From the NCBI GenBank assembly GCA_910578815.1, contig CAJTSE010000002.1, forward strand, positions 158,703 to 209,582: 50,880 bases of DNA, read 5' to 3'. The stretch is from an uncultured Acetatifactor sp. Its GTDB lineage: Bacteria; Bacillota; Clostridia; Lachnospirales; Lachnospiraceae. The notes beneath the pieces were generated by a model. That model was not told the DNA's origin, did no database searches, and saw only the letters and a list, made by a program, of their open reading frames with translations. Each line of letters starts with the position of its first letter. Within the stretch, counting starts at the first letter, position 1. Below are positions 15,239-23,112 of this stretch, piece after piece. The position numbers and the translations under genes were made by a program.

Positions 15239-16201
15239 TTAGCACCTCAACACACAGGCTCCCCATGTAAGTCCTGCCCCAAAACCGGAAAGCACAATGT
15301 TCATGCCGCTCTTAAGCCTCCCTGCCCGCTTCAGCTCATCCAGCAGTACCGGAATAGCGGCGGAAGACATGTTTCCCACCCGGTCCAGGTTTACGGGAAA
15401 TTTTGCCGCATCCTGCTTTAAACGTTTTGCGATGCCTTCGATAATACGATAGTTTGCCTGATGCAGTACAAACAAATCCACATCATCTGCCGTCATTCCT
15501 GCCTTCTCCAGCACCTCTTCAATACCTTCCGGCACACGCCGCACCGCAAAGGCAAAAATCTCCCTGCCGTCCATCCTGATCCAAGGAGATTCCACCGGCA
15601 TTTCCACATAAGGGTTTTTCAACTGACGGGTGTCGCACCTGAGGGCTCCACCCTTACTCCCATCCGAATGCTGTACAAAATGAAATGTCTCCTTGCCGCC
15701 GTATTCCGCAAACACTGCCCCGGCTCCGTCCCCAAACAGAATGCAGGTGCCCCGGTCCGTCCAGTCCACCAGCTTTGACAGCACTTCGGCCCCTGCGATC
15801 AAAGCATTCCTGCAGATCCCCGCTTCCATATAGGCCCATGCCGTGTGCAGTGCAAACAGAAAACCGGAACAGGCCGCATTTAAGTCAAAAGCCACTGCAT
15901 GAGCCGCCCCGATCATCCCCTGTACCTGGCATGCCACGCAGGGCACGCCGCACTCTGGCGAGCAGGTGGCCACCAGTAAGAGATCCACCTCGTCAGCAGT
16001 CCGCCCTGCATCCTCCAATGCCTTTCTGCAGGCGGCGGCAGAAAGCTCCGCCACCGTCTCTCCGGTAGATACATGTCTGCCCGCGATGCCGGTACGTTCT
16101 CTGATCCACTCGTCCGAAGTCTCCACCAGCTTTGTCAGGTCTTCATTTGTCACGCTTTTTACAGGGAGCGCACTTCCCGTTCCGATAATTCTGATAGACA
16201 T
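15239..16201 (-). CDS. fabH: 3-oxoacyl-ACP synthase III
   Basis: A 320-residue thiolase-fold enzyme that starts fatty-acid synthesis by condensing acyl-CoA with malonyl-ACP. The catalytic triad is visible: Cys111 in DLNAACSGFLFAL, His in FVLHQANYRI and Asn in RVGNMSSAAIPVLL. ATG 16201 (MSIRIIGTGSALP) follows AAGGA, so the longer frame to 16354, inside accDA, is rejected. It follows accDA by 25 bases. Confidence 0.96.
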   Translation of the reverse strand: MSIRIIGTGSALPVKSVTNEDLTKLVETSDEWIRERTGIAGRHVSTGETVAELSAAACRKALEDAGRTADEVDLLLVATCSPECGVPCVACQVQGMIGAAHAVAFDLNAACSGFLFALHTAWAYMEAGICRNALIAGAEVLSKLVDWTDRGTCILFGDGAGAVFAEYGGKETFHFVQHSDGSKGGALRCDTRQLKNPYVEMPVESPWIRMDGREIFAFAVRRVPEGIEEVLEKAGMTADDVDLFVLHQANYRIIEGIAKRLKQDAAKFPVNLDRVGNMSSAAIPVLLDELKRAGRLKSGMNIVLSGFGAGLTWGACVLRC

Positions 16202-16226
16202 AACAAGTCTTCCTTTCGTAAGGTCC

Positions 16227-18035
16227 CTAAAAACTGCGGAAACGCTCATACCGTTCCGCCGCAATCGCCTCTCCGTCCCTGCCACGGTAACGCTCCAGAA
16301 ATTCCTTGATCTGTTCCTTAATATATCCGGCAATGGCAGGAGCGGTATTTTCATCTGCTCCGCCGAACTCAGGAATAATCTTCTCCGCTACATGCAGCTC
16401 TTTTAAATCCTGGGCTGTAATGTGCATCACCTCGCTGGCCTCTCTGGCCTTGGAGGAATCTTTCCAGAGGATAGATGCAAAGCCCTCCGGCGACAGGATA
16501 GAATAAGTAGCGTTCTCCAGCATCCATACTTCATTTCCTACCGCTGTGGCAAGAGCACCGCCGCTGCCCCCCTCTCCAATAAAGATGCAAAGCACCGGCA
16601 CCTTTAAGGCAGACATCTCGCAAAGACTCCTTGCAATCGCCTCTCCCTGCCCTCTTTCTTCTGCTTCAATACCGCAAAAGGCCCCTGAAGTATTGATAAA
16701 ACTGACGATGGGACGATTGAACTTTTCCGCCTGTTTCATCAGACGAAGGGCCTTACGATAGCCCTCCGGCATAGGCATGCCAAAGTTTCTTTCCTGACAT
16801 TCCTTCATATTCTTACCTTTATGTTCCGCAATAACCGTCACCGGCTGGCCGTCCAAAAAGGCAATGCCGCCCACGATAGCAGGGTCATCCCGAAAGCTTC
16901 TGTCTCCATGCGCTTCCACAAAGTAATCAAAAATGTGCTCCATATAATCAAGAGCCTGCGGGCGCTCCACCTTTCTGGCTGCCTTTACCTTCTCCCATGC
17001 CCCCTTGGGACGCACTTTCCATTCCTGCTCCTTCAAAATCTCACTTAAGACAAAACGGGATTCCTTTCCGGAAGTAAAGTTTGCGTATTCTCCTTCTTTG
17101 CACCGATGAGACTTCACAAGGAAATATATGGTTTTTTTCAAATTTTCACGTTTTACAATACCGTCAATAATACCATGAGATTCCAAAAATTCCGCCGTCT
17201 GAAAGCCTTCCGGAAGTTCCTGCCCGATGGTCTGTTTGATCACCCTGGGCCCGGCAAAGCCGATCAACGCTCCCGGCTCCGCCATGATTACGTCTCCCAG
17301 CATGGCAAAGCTTGCCGTCACCCCTCCCGTGGTAGGATCCGTAAGCACCGTACAGTAAAGCTGCCCGGCTTCACCCAGCTTTTTCACGGCAGCAGCAGTC
17401 TTTGCCATCTGCATCAGGGAAATAATCCCCTCCTGCATTCTGGCACCGCCGGAGCAGCAGAAAAGAAACACCGGCAGCTTCACCTTTGCCGCATACTCGA
17501 TGGCGGCAGTGATTTTTTCTCCCACCACATGTCCCATGCTTGCCATCAGGAAGCGGGCATCACAGATACCCAGCACAATATCTTCACCGAAAACCTTACA
17601 CCGTCCAACAGTCACGGCCTCATCCAAGCCGGTCTTCTCCCTTGCTTCTGCCAGCTTATCCTCATACCCTTCATAGGCCAGGGGGTTGCGGACCGGAAAA
17701 TCCGTAAACATGGGCTCGAAGGTGTGGGGATCTGCAACCATGCGAATCCTGTTGTGTATTTTGACTCTGAAATAGCCGCCACATTCATAGCAGATGTACT
17801 TTTTCTTCACGACCCGCTCTCTGTCCACGCTTTTTCCGCACTTAGGGCAGCGGATCATGACGGTTTCCTTTACCGTCTCCGTCTTTTCCGGTGATTCCGG
17901 CTTTTCCACAAATGCAGCCTCTTCCGGTCCTTTTTCCGCATCTTCACCGGAAACCGCGCCCGCCCCCGGCTCATTGATGCTTTTCAGCTTTTTCGCAAAA
18001 AACTCCGCTCTCTTCTGCTTCAGAATCCAGTTCAT
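16227..18035 (-). CDS. accDA: Acetyl-CoA carboxylase carboxyltransferase, fused beta-alpha
   Basis: A 602-residue fusion that transfers CO2 from carboxybiotin to acetyl-CoA, giving malonyl-CoA. The AccD part has the zinc ribbon (CPKCGKS and CYECGG) and the crotonase-like core (FCCSGGARMQEG, GGVTASFAMLGD). The AccA part starts near residue 325 (ALDYMEHIFDYFVEAHGDRSF) with SFINTSGAFCG and GEGGSGGALA. The two are usually separate genes. The biotin carrier (accB) and biotin carboxylase (accC) are not in this cluster. ATG lies five bases after AAGGAGG. Confidence 0.95.
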   Translation of the reverse strand: MNWILKQKRAEFFAKKLKSINEPGAGAVSGEDAEKGPEEAAFVEKPESPEKTETVKETVMIRCPKCGKSVDRERVVKKKYICYECGGYFRVKIHNRIRMVADPHTFEPMFTDFPVRNPLAYEGYEDKLAEAREKTGLDEAVTVGRCKVFGEDIVLGICDARFLMASMGHVVGEKITAAIEYAAKVKLPVFLFCCSGGARMQEGIISLMQMAKTAAAVKKLGEAGQLYCTVLTDPTTGGVTASFAMLGDVIMAEPGALIGFAGPRVIKQTIGQELPEGFQTAEFLESHGIIDGIVKRENLKKTIYFLVKSHRCKEGEYANFTSGKESRFVLSEILKEQEWKVRPKGAWEKVKAARKVERPQALDYMEHIFDYFVEAHGDRSFRDDPAIVGGIAFLDGQPVTVIAEHKGKNMKECQERNFGMPMPEGYRKALRLMKQAEKFNRPIVSFINTSGAFCGIEAEERGQGEAIARSLCEMSALKVPVLCIFIGEGGSGGALATAVGNEVWMLENATYSILSPEGFASILWKDSSKAREASEVMHITAQDLKELHVAEKIIPEFGGADENTAPAIAGYIKEQIKEFLERYRGRDGEAIAAERYERFRSF

Positions 18036-18045
18036 ACTAACCTCC

Positions 18046-18474
18046 TTAGCCTATGGCAAAAGTCAGCTCCCCAGAAGCGGCAAGCTTACCGTCCACAAGG
18101 GCCTCAGCTTTCCCAACGCCTATAGGTCCCTTTACCTTAATTATTTCCATCCTAAGCGTCAAAACATCCCCCGGAACTACCTTTTGCTTAAACTTTGCTT
18201 TATCAATGCCTGCAAAATACGCAGTATGCCCCTTCCATTTAGGCTCCGATAAAATCGCCACTGCCCCCACCTGAGCCAGGGCCTCTATAATCAGCACTCC
18301 CGGCATCACCGGATTTCCCGGAAAATGTCCCTGAAAGAACGGTTCATTTATGCTGACGCATTTTTTCCCTGTCGCCCGTACTCCGGGTTCCAATTCCTCT
18401 ATGGTATCTATCAGCAAAAACGGATAGCGATGCGGAATGATGTCCATTATTTCTTTTGCAGTATATAGTGACAC
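18046..18474 (-). CDS. fabZ: 3-hydroxyacyl-ACP dehydratase
   Basis: A 142-residue hot-dog-fold dehydratase of the elongation cycle. The motif FFQGHFPGNPVMPGVLIIEALAQ carries the catalytic pair His50 and Glu64. The GTG at 18474 is chosen because GGGGGAGG lies eight bases upstream and the length fits the family. A GTG at 18495 that overlaps the fabF stop has no clear site. No fabA or fabM homologue is seen in the cluster, so the origin of unsaturated chains is open. Confidence 0.95.
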   Translation of the reverse strand: MSLYTAKEIMDIIPHRYPFLLIDTIEELEPGVRATGKKCVSINEPFFQGHFPGNPVMPGVLIIEALAQVGAVAILSEPKWKGHTAYFAGIDKAKFKQKVVPGDVLTLRMEIIKVKGPIGVGKAEALVDGKLAASGELTFAIG

Positions 18475-18491
18475 GCCTGTGTCCTCCCCCT

Positions 18492-19718
18492 TCACATTTT
18501 GCCAACTAGAATGCTGGTATTATGCCCGCCAAAGCCCAACGAATTACTGAGAGCATAGGTCACCTCTTCCTGATAGCTTTCCCTGCAGTAATTTAAATCC
18601 ATATCTTCTTCTGTTTCCCGAAGTCCTACGGTTCGATGGATAAAACCTTCTTCCAACTCCTTCATGCAGGCGATAAATTCTACGGCTCCCGCCGCTCCAA
18701 GAAGATGCCCAATCATGGACTTGGTGGAATTTATCTTCAAATTCTTCGCATGTTCTCCGAAGGCCAGCTTAATGGCCCTGGTCTCAAAGAGGTCGTTATG
18801 ATGAGTGGCAGTGCCATGAGCATTGATATAGGTAAGCTTCTCCGGAGCCAGTCCGCCATCCGCAAGTGCATTCAGCATGGCCTTGGCTGCACCTGCTCCG
18901 TCTTCCGCAGGAGACGTGATATGATAAGCGTCCGAAGTACAGCCATAGCCCAGCACCTCCCCGTAAATGCGTGCACCACGGGCTCTTGCATGTTCCAGCT
19001 CTTCCAAAATCACAACGCCCGCACCCTCGCCCATCACAAAACCGCTTCTGTCCTTATCAAAAGGAATGGAACACCTCTCCGGATCCGTACTGTCCGAAAG
19101 AGCAGTAAGCGCCGTAAATCCGGCGATTCCCACCGGAGTAACCGCCCCTTCCGTACCTCCTGCTACCATCACCTCCGCATCCCCGTACTGGATGGTCCGG
19201 AAGGCTTCCCCGATGGAGTTGGTTCCCGTGGCACACGCCGTCACTACGTTCAGACTTTTTCCCTTTAATCCGAACATAATGCTCACATTGCCTGCAGCCA
19301 TATTGGAAATCATCAAGGGCACGAACAATGGTCCCACTCTGGAAGGCCCTTTCTCCAAAAGCCTGCCGTATTCCCGCTCTATGGCCTGAAGACTTCCGGT
19401 GCCGCTGCCAATGGAGCATCCTATTCTCCAGGGATCCTCCTTCGCCATGTCGAGTCCTGCGTCTCGGATCGCTTCTCCTGCCGCCGCCACGGCGTACTGA
19501 CAGAAAAGCTCCATACGCCTTGCCGCCTTTTTATCCATATATTTTTCAGGTTCAAAGTCCTTTACCTCCGCTGCCATTTTACACTTATAAGCAGACGCGT
19601 CAAACTTTGTTATCGGCGCAAATCCGATTTTTTCCTGTTTTATGCTCTCCCAGAACTCTTCCACGCTGTTGCCGATGGGCGTCACGGCTCCCATGCCCGT
19701 CACCACTACTCTTCTCAT
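18492..19718 (-). CDS. fabF: 3-oxoacyl-ACP synthase II
   Basis: A 408-residue condensing enzyme for chain elongation. The nucleophile Cys162 lies in VVTACATGTNSIGEA, with active-site histidines in NAHGTATHHND and KSMIGHLLGAAGAVE. The start MRRVVVTGMGAVTPIG at 19718 lies five bases after GGAGG, so the longer frame to 19793 is not used. The 171-base gap before it, after fabG, is unusually long and holds hairpins. Confidence 0.96.
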   Translation of the reverse strand: MRRVVVTGMGAVTPIGNSVEEFWESIKQEKIGFAPITKFDASAYKCKMAAEVKDFEPEKYMDKKAARRMELFCQYAVAAAGEAIRDAGLDMAKEDPWRIGCSIGSGTGSLQAIEREYGRLLEKGPSRVGPLFVPLMISNMAAGNVSIMFGLKGKSLNVVTACATGTNSIGEAFRTIQYGDAEVMVAGGTEGAVTPVGIAGFTALTALSDSTDPERCSIPFDKDRSGFVMGEGAGVVILEELEHARARGARIYGEVLGYGCTSDAYHITSPAEDGAGAAKAMLNALADGGLAPEKLTYINAHGTATHHNDLFETRAIKLAFGEHAKNLKINSTKSMIGHLLGAAGAVEFIACMKELEEGFIHRTVGLRETEEDMDLNYCRESYQEEVTYALSNSLGFGGHNTSILVGKM

Positions 19719-19761
19719 GCTAACCTCCATGCCGCGGCTCTGCCGCAGCTCATATCCAGAT

Positions 19762-19819
19762 GAGAAATGCCGCATCCCCGGCATTTCTCTCACTTCCCGT
19801 CATGCCGCCTGCGGCGGCA
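19762..19819 (-). promoter_or_regulatory. Hairpin pair in the fabG-fabF gap
   Basis: An 11-bp perfect stem (GAGAAATGCCG at 19762-19772 with CGGCATTTCTC at 19779-19789, 6-base loop) is followed by a 7-bp GC stem (TGCCGCC / GGCGGCA at 19803-19819, 3-base loop). ATGCCGC recurs four times between 19729 and 19890. There is no T run, so simple termination is unlikely. RNA processing or differential stability is a possible role. Confidence 0.55.
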
Positions 19820-19889
19820 CAAACAATCAACGAAGAACGCTGTATTTTGCAGACTCAGCAATTCTCTTCACGCTTCCCAACATGCCGCC

Positions 19890-20648
19890 TCACATCGCCA
19901 TGCCGCCGTCCACGCAGATTACCTGGCCCGTGATATAGTTTGATCCGTTCCCTGCCAGAAATCCCACCGCTTCCGCGATCTCTTCCGGCAGTCCCATCCT
20001 TCCCATGGGAATCGTATCTACGGCGGCCTCTCTTGCCTTTTCCGGCATAGCCTGTGTCATCTCCGTATCAATAAAACCGGGAGCCACCGCATTCACACAG
20101 ATACCCCGGCTTGCGAGTTCTCTGGCAATGCTCTTAGTCAGTCCGATCAGTCCTGCCTTGGAAGCGGAATAATTAGCCTGACCTGCATTTCCCAAAACTC
20201 CTGAAACGGAAGATATATTAATAATCTTTCCGCTCCGCTGTTTTAGAAAGAAGCGAGAAAGGTGCCTGATGGTATTAAAAGCTCCCTTCAGGTTTGTATT
20301 CAACACGCTGTCATACTCTTCCTCCGACATGCGCATAATCAGGTTGTCCCTGGCAATTCCTGCATTGTTTACAAGAATGTCAACCTTTTTATATTTACCG
20401 ATGATCTCATCCACCATCTTAGCGCAGGCTTCAAAATCCGCCACGTTGCAGCAGACCGTTTCCGCATTCCCGCCCATGGCCGTAATCTGTTCCGCAGTCT
20501 CACGGGCCCGGTCCGCCGAACCGTTATAATTCACTAGCACCGTGGCGCCCATTTCTCCCAGCTTTAAGGCAACAGCCCTGCCGATTCCCCGGCTGGCGCC
20601 GGTGACCAGCGCCACCTTACCGCTCAGTTCCTTTTCCGCCGTCTCCAT
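19890..20648 (-). CDS. fabG: 3-oxoacyl-ACP reductase
   Basis: A 252-residue short-chain dehydrogenase that reduces 3-oxoacyl-ACP with NADPH. The cofactor motif TGASRGIG (about 17-24), NNAG (about 94-97), and catalytic Ser147, Tyr160 and Lys164 (YSASK) are present. ATG 20648 (METAEKELSGKVALVTG) has GAGAGG upstream; the further starts at 20660 and 20684 (GTG) are weaker. The fabD stop is 69 bases upstream. Confidence 0.95.
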   Translation of the reverse strand: METAEKELSGKVALVTGASRGIGRAVALKLGEMGATVLVNYNGSADRARETAEQITAMGGNAETVCCNVADFEACAKMVDEIIGKYKKVDILVNNAGIARDNLIMRMSEEEYDSVLNTNLKGAFNTIRHLSRFFLKQRSGKIINISSVSGVLGNAGQANYSASKAGLIGLTKSIARELASRGICVNAVAPGFIDTEMTQAMPEKAREAAVDTIPMGRMGLPEEIAEAVGFLAGNGSNYITGQVICVDGGMAM

Positions 20649-20717
20649 ATATCCTCTCATTCCGAAGCATTCTATCAGCTTCACTATACAAATCCATCCA
20701 GGACTTATGAGTTTGTA

Positions 20718-21638
20718 TCAGCCCTGGCTTTCCAAAAGCTTTTCTAAATCTTCCACCGCAGCCACATTTTTCATGGTTACGCCACTGTTAATCTTTCTCA
20801 CAAATCCACTTAACGTCTTGCCCGGTCCGACCTCTATAAACGTGTCCACTCCGGATTCAATCATGCGTTCCACACATTCTCTCCATCTTACGGTGCCGGA
20901 TACCTGCCTGGCCAGCAGTTCCCTGACTCTTCCTGCTTCCGTCACAGGGACTGCCTCCACGTTGCACAAATAAGGAATCTTCGGATCCCGCACCGCTGTC
21001 TGCTCCAGCTCCGCCGCCAGCTTTTCTCCCGCTCCCGCAAGCAGGACGGAATGAAAAGGACCGCTGACCTTTAAGGGAACACACCTTCTGGCTCCCGCCG
21101 CCTGCAGCTTTTCCGACGCTGCCTGCACCGCCTTTTCTTCTCCGGTAATAACGATCTGTCCGGGACAGTTATCATTGGCAATAGAAACGATTCCTTCCGT
21201 TTCTTCGCAGATGCTGCCGATCACCTCCGCGTCCAGCCCCAGCACAGCCGCCATGGCGCCGCCTTTCGGGTACGCCTCCTGCATATAGATGCCTCTGCTG
21301 CGAATCAACCTGAAAAGGTCTTTTAAATCCATAACCTCAGCCGCCGCCAGTGCGCCGTATTCTCCTAGGCTTAAGCCCGCGCAGCAGTCCGCTTTTATGC
21401 CCTTTTCCTCCAATACCTTTAAGATGGCCACCTCCGTAGTCAGCATGGCAATCTGTGTATACTCGGTAATATTCAGGCGCTCGTTTTCCGTAAAGCACAG
21501 CTCGGCCACATCCAGTCCTGTTGCCTCTTTAGCCAGCTCATACACCGCTCTGGCAGTTTCAAAGGTATCATAAAAGTCCTTTCCCATGCCGGGATACTGT
21601 GCCCCCTGACCGGGAAATACAAATGCCGTTTTACTCAT
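20718..21638 (-). CDS. fabD: Malonyl-CoA:ACP transacylase
   Basis: A 306-residue acyltransferase that loads malonate on ACP. FVFPGQGAQYPGMG opens the domain. The nucleophile Ser90 is in AGLSLGEYGAL, and the partner His196 is in GPFHSVLL. The ATG lies inside the end of fabK (8-base overlap), showing coupled translation. Confidence 0.97.
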   Translation of the reverse strand: MSKTAFVFPGQGAQYPGMGKDFYDTFETARAVYELAKEATGLDVAELCFTENERLNITEYTQIAMLTTEVAILKVLEEKGIKADCCAGLSLGEYGALAAAEVMDLKDLFRLIRSRGIYMQEAYPKGGAMAAVLGLDAEVIGSICEETEGIVSIANDNCPGQIVITGEEKAVQAASEKLQAAGARRCVPLKVSGPFHSVLLAGAGEKLAAELEQTAVRDPKIPYLCNVEAVPVTEAGRVRELLARQVSGTVRWRECVERMIESGVDTFIEVGPGKTLSGFVRKINSGVTMKNVAAVEDLEKLLESQG

Positions 21639-22569
21639 GGCCGTATCCCTTCCCCAACAGTTTTTCCACCTGCTCCATGATTTCCTCGATCATTTCCTTA
21701 CAGGTCTGCTCTTTTTTGATCATGCCGGCAATCTGACCTGCCATAACGGTCCCGTTTGTGACATCGCCTTCCATGACTGCCCTGCGCAGGGCTCCCAGCC
21801 CCAGCTTCTCCAGTTCTTCAAAGCCGGCACCTTCCTTTTCCAGCCGCAGATATTCTCTGGTCATATGATTCCGCAGCGAACGAACAGGATGGCCGGTACT
21901 CATGCCGGTGACCTCGGAATCTATGTCCTTGGCCTTAAGCAGTTTTTCCTTATAATTGGCATGTACGATGGATTCCGTTGCCACCACAAACCGGGTGCCC
22001 ATCTGCACTGCTTCCGCCCCCAGCATCATGGCCGCCGCAAAACCGCGCCCGTCTCCGATTCCTCCCGCCGCAATCACGGGTATACTGACTGCATCCACCA
22101 CCTGGGGCACCAGGGCCATGGTGGTCAGGGAACCAATATGGCCGCCGCTCTCCATGCCCTCCGCCACCACCGCATCGGCTCCGGCCCGCTCCATCATCTT
22201 CGCCATGGCAGAGCTGGCCACCACGGGAATGACCCTGATTCCGGCTTCCTTCCACATCGCCATATACTTCGCCGGATTTCCTGCGCCGGTAGTCACCACC
22301 TTGACGCCTTCCTCCACGATCACCCTGGCAATTTCATCCGCTTCCGGATTCATCAGCATCACATTCACGCCAAAGGGTTTCGCCGTCTTTTCCTTCCCCT
22401 TCCGAATTTCATCCCTGACAAAAGCTGCCGGCGCGCCGCCCGCGCCGATCAGCCCCAATCCACCTGCCTCAGATACTGCAGACGCCAGTCTATGCTCCGC
22501 CACCCAGGCCATGCCGCCTTGGATGATAGGATACTCGATCCCCAAAAGCCTTGTGACCCTCGTTTCCAT
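21631..22569 (-). CDS. fabK: Enoyl-ACP reductase II (FMN-dependent)
   Basis: A 312-residue TIM-barrel flavoprotein of the nitronate monooxygenase/FabK family, performing the last reduction of each elongation cycle. It has the start RLLGIEYPIIQGGMAWVAEHRLASAVSEAGGLGLIG, the flavin-binding GGHIGS and IPVIAAGGIGDGRG loops, and MGTRFVV. No fabI or fabL is in the window. FabK enzymes are known to be insensitive to triclosan. The ATG overlaps the acpP stop by one base (TAATG). Confidence 0.95.
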   Translation of the reverse strand: METRVTRLLGIEYPIIQGGMAWVAEHRLASAVSEAGGLGLIGAGGAPAAFVRDEIRKGKEKTAKPFGVNVMLMNPEADEIARVIVEEGVKVVTTGAGNPAKYMAMWKEAGIRVIPVVASSAMAKMMERAGADAVVAEGMESGGHIGSLTTMALVPQVVDAVSIPVIAAGGIGDGRGFAAAMMLGAEAVQMGTRFVVATESIVHANYKEKLLKAKDIDSEVTGMSTGHPVRSLRNHMTREYLRLEKEGAGFEELEKLGLGALRRAVMEGDVTNGTVMAGQIAGMIKKEQTCKEMIEEIMEQVEKLLGKGYGHE

Positions 22570-22799
22570 TATGCAACACCCTTATCACTTAAGTAATTTA
22601 AAACATCACCTACGGTAACCAGTTTTTCCAGATCCTCGGAAGGAATCTCAATATCAAATTCCTCTTCCAGAGCCATAACCAGCTCGAACAGATCCAGGGA
22701 GTCCGCATTCAAATCATCCTTGAAGCTGGTATTCTCCGTGATCTCTACTCCGTCCGCGTTCAGCTTTTCCTCAATTACTTCTTTCACCTTTTCAAACAT
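22569..22799 (-). CDS. acpP: Acyl carrier protein
   Basis: A 76-residue acidic helical carrier. Ser34 in LNADSLDLFELVMALEEEFDIEI is the phosphopantetheine attachment site. The ATG at 22799 lies after AAGGAG; an apparent extension to 22895 is basic, unlike ACP, and would cover the operator-promoter region. It is the first gene of the fatty-acid cluster. Confidence 0.97.
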   Translation of the reverse strand: MFEKVKEVIEEKLNADGVEITENTSFKDDLNADSLDLFELVMALEEEFDIEIPSEDLEKLVTVGDVLNYLSDKGVA

Positions 22800-22863
22800 G
22801 TCTTTCTCCTTTTTCTTAAACAATTTTTTCATTTTCTGCACATGGTTTTTCATACCATGTAAA

Positions 22864-22916
22864 ATAGTTTGGGAGTCTATTTGTTTGATAATCAAGTTAT
22901 TTGACTCTCAAACTAT
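22864..22916 (-). promoter_or_regulatory. Three FabT-like operator palindromes before acpP
   Basis: Three TTTGA-NNN-TCAAA-like dyads have centres at 22874, 22890 and 22906, exactly 16 bp apart. The middle one (TTTGATAATCAAG) and the third (TTTGACTCTCAAA) are near perfect. The first is degenerate, but it makes the outer arms (ATAGTTTG and CAAACTAT) into a 53-bp dyad. The core agrees with my memory of the streptococcal FabT box (TTTGATTATCAAA). They lie just downstream of the promoter -10. Confidence 0.75.
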
Positions 22917-22924
22917 TTATCAAG

Positions 22925-22953
22925 ATGATACTACTGCAGTTCATCCCTGTCAA
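22925..22953 (-). promoter_or_regulatory. Promoter of the fatty-acid cluster
   Basis: TTGACA (22948-22953), a 17-bp spacer and TATCAT (22925-22930) on the minus strand give a predicted start near 22918. The three operator palindromes then cover about +6 to +50, so bound regulator would block initiation or early elongation. Confidence 0.8.
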
Positions 22954-23052
22954 TAAATTTTTCTTTAGCTCCGAAAATTATTTTCCTCTCCTCATGATCA
23001 ATGATTCGCATATGATATACTACAGGCGGGTGAAAAAAGCGAAAAAGGTCTG

Positions 23053-23086
23053 AAAAAAGCAGGGTGCGGTCCGCCCCCTGCTTTTT
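23053..23086 (-). terminator. Rho-independent terminator after the chemoreceptor gene
   Basis: AAAAAGCAGGG and CCCTGCTTTTT pair around a CGG/CCG inner stem, with T runs on both sides. It lies 27 bases after the chemoreceptor stop and could work in both directions. A TATACT at 23018-23023 on the plus strand could start a very short transcript ending here, but its -35 is weak. Confidence 0.85.
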
Positions 23087-23112
23087 ACTTCTGTCTGACG
23101 CTTATTACTTCA

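Noticed and set aside
21637..22618. Plus-strand open frames opposite fabK
   Set aside because: His/Pro-rich shadows of the fabK coding sequence, without a start site.
22800..22895. N-terminal extension of acpP
   Set aside because: The extension is basic, reads through the leader and part of the operator region, and the inner ATG has an ideal ribosome binding site.
23014..23086. Small plus-strand RNA from TATACT to the terminator
   Set aside because: The -35 is poor and the hairpin is explained as the chemoreceptor terminator. It needs transcript evidence.
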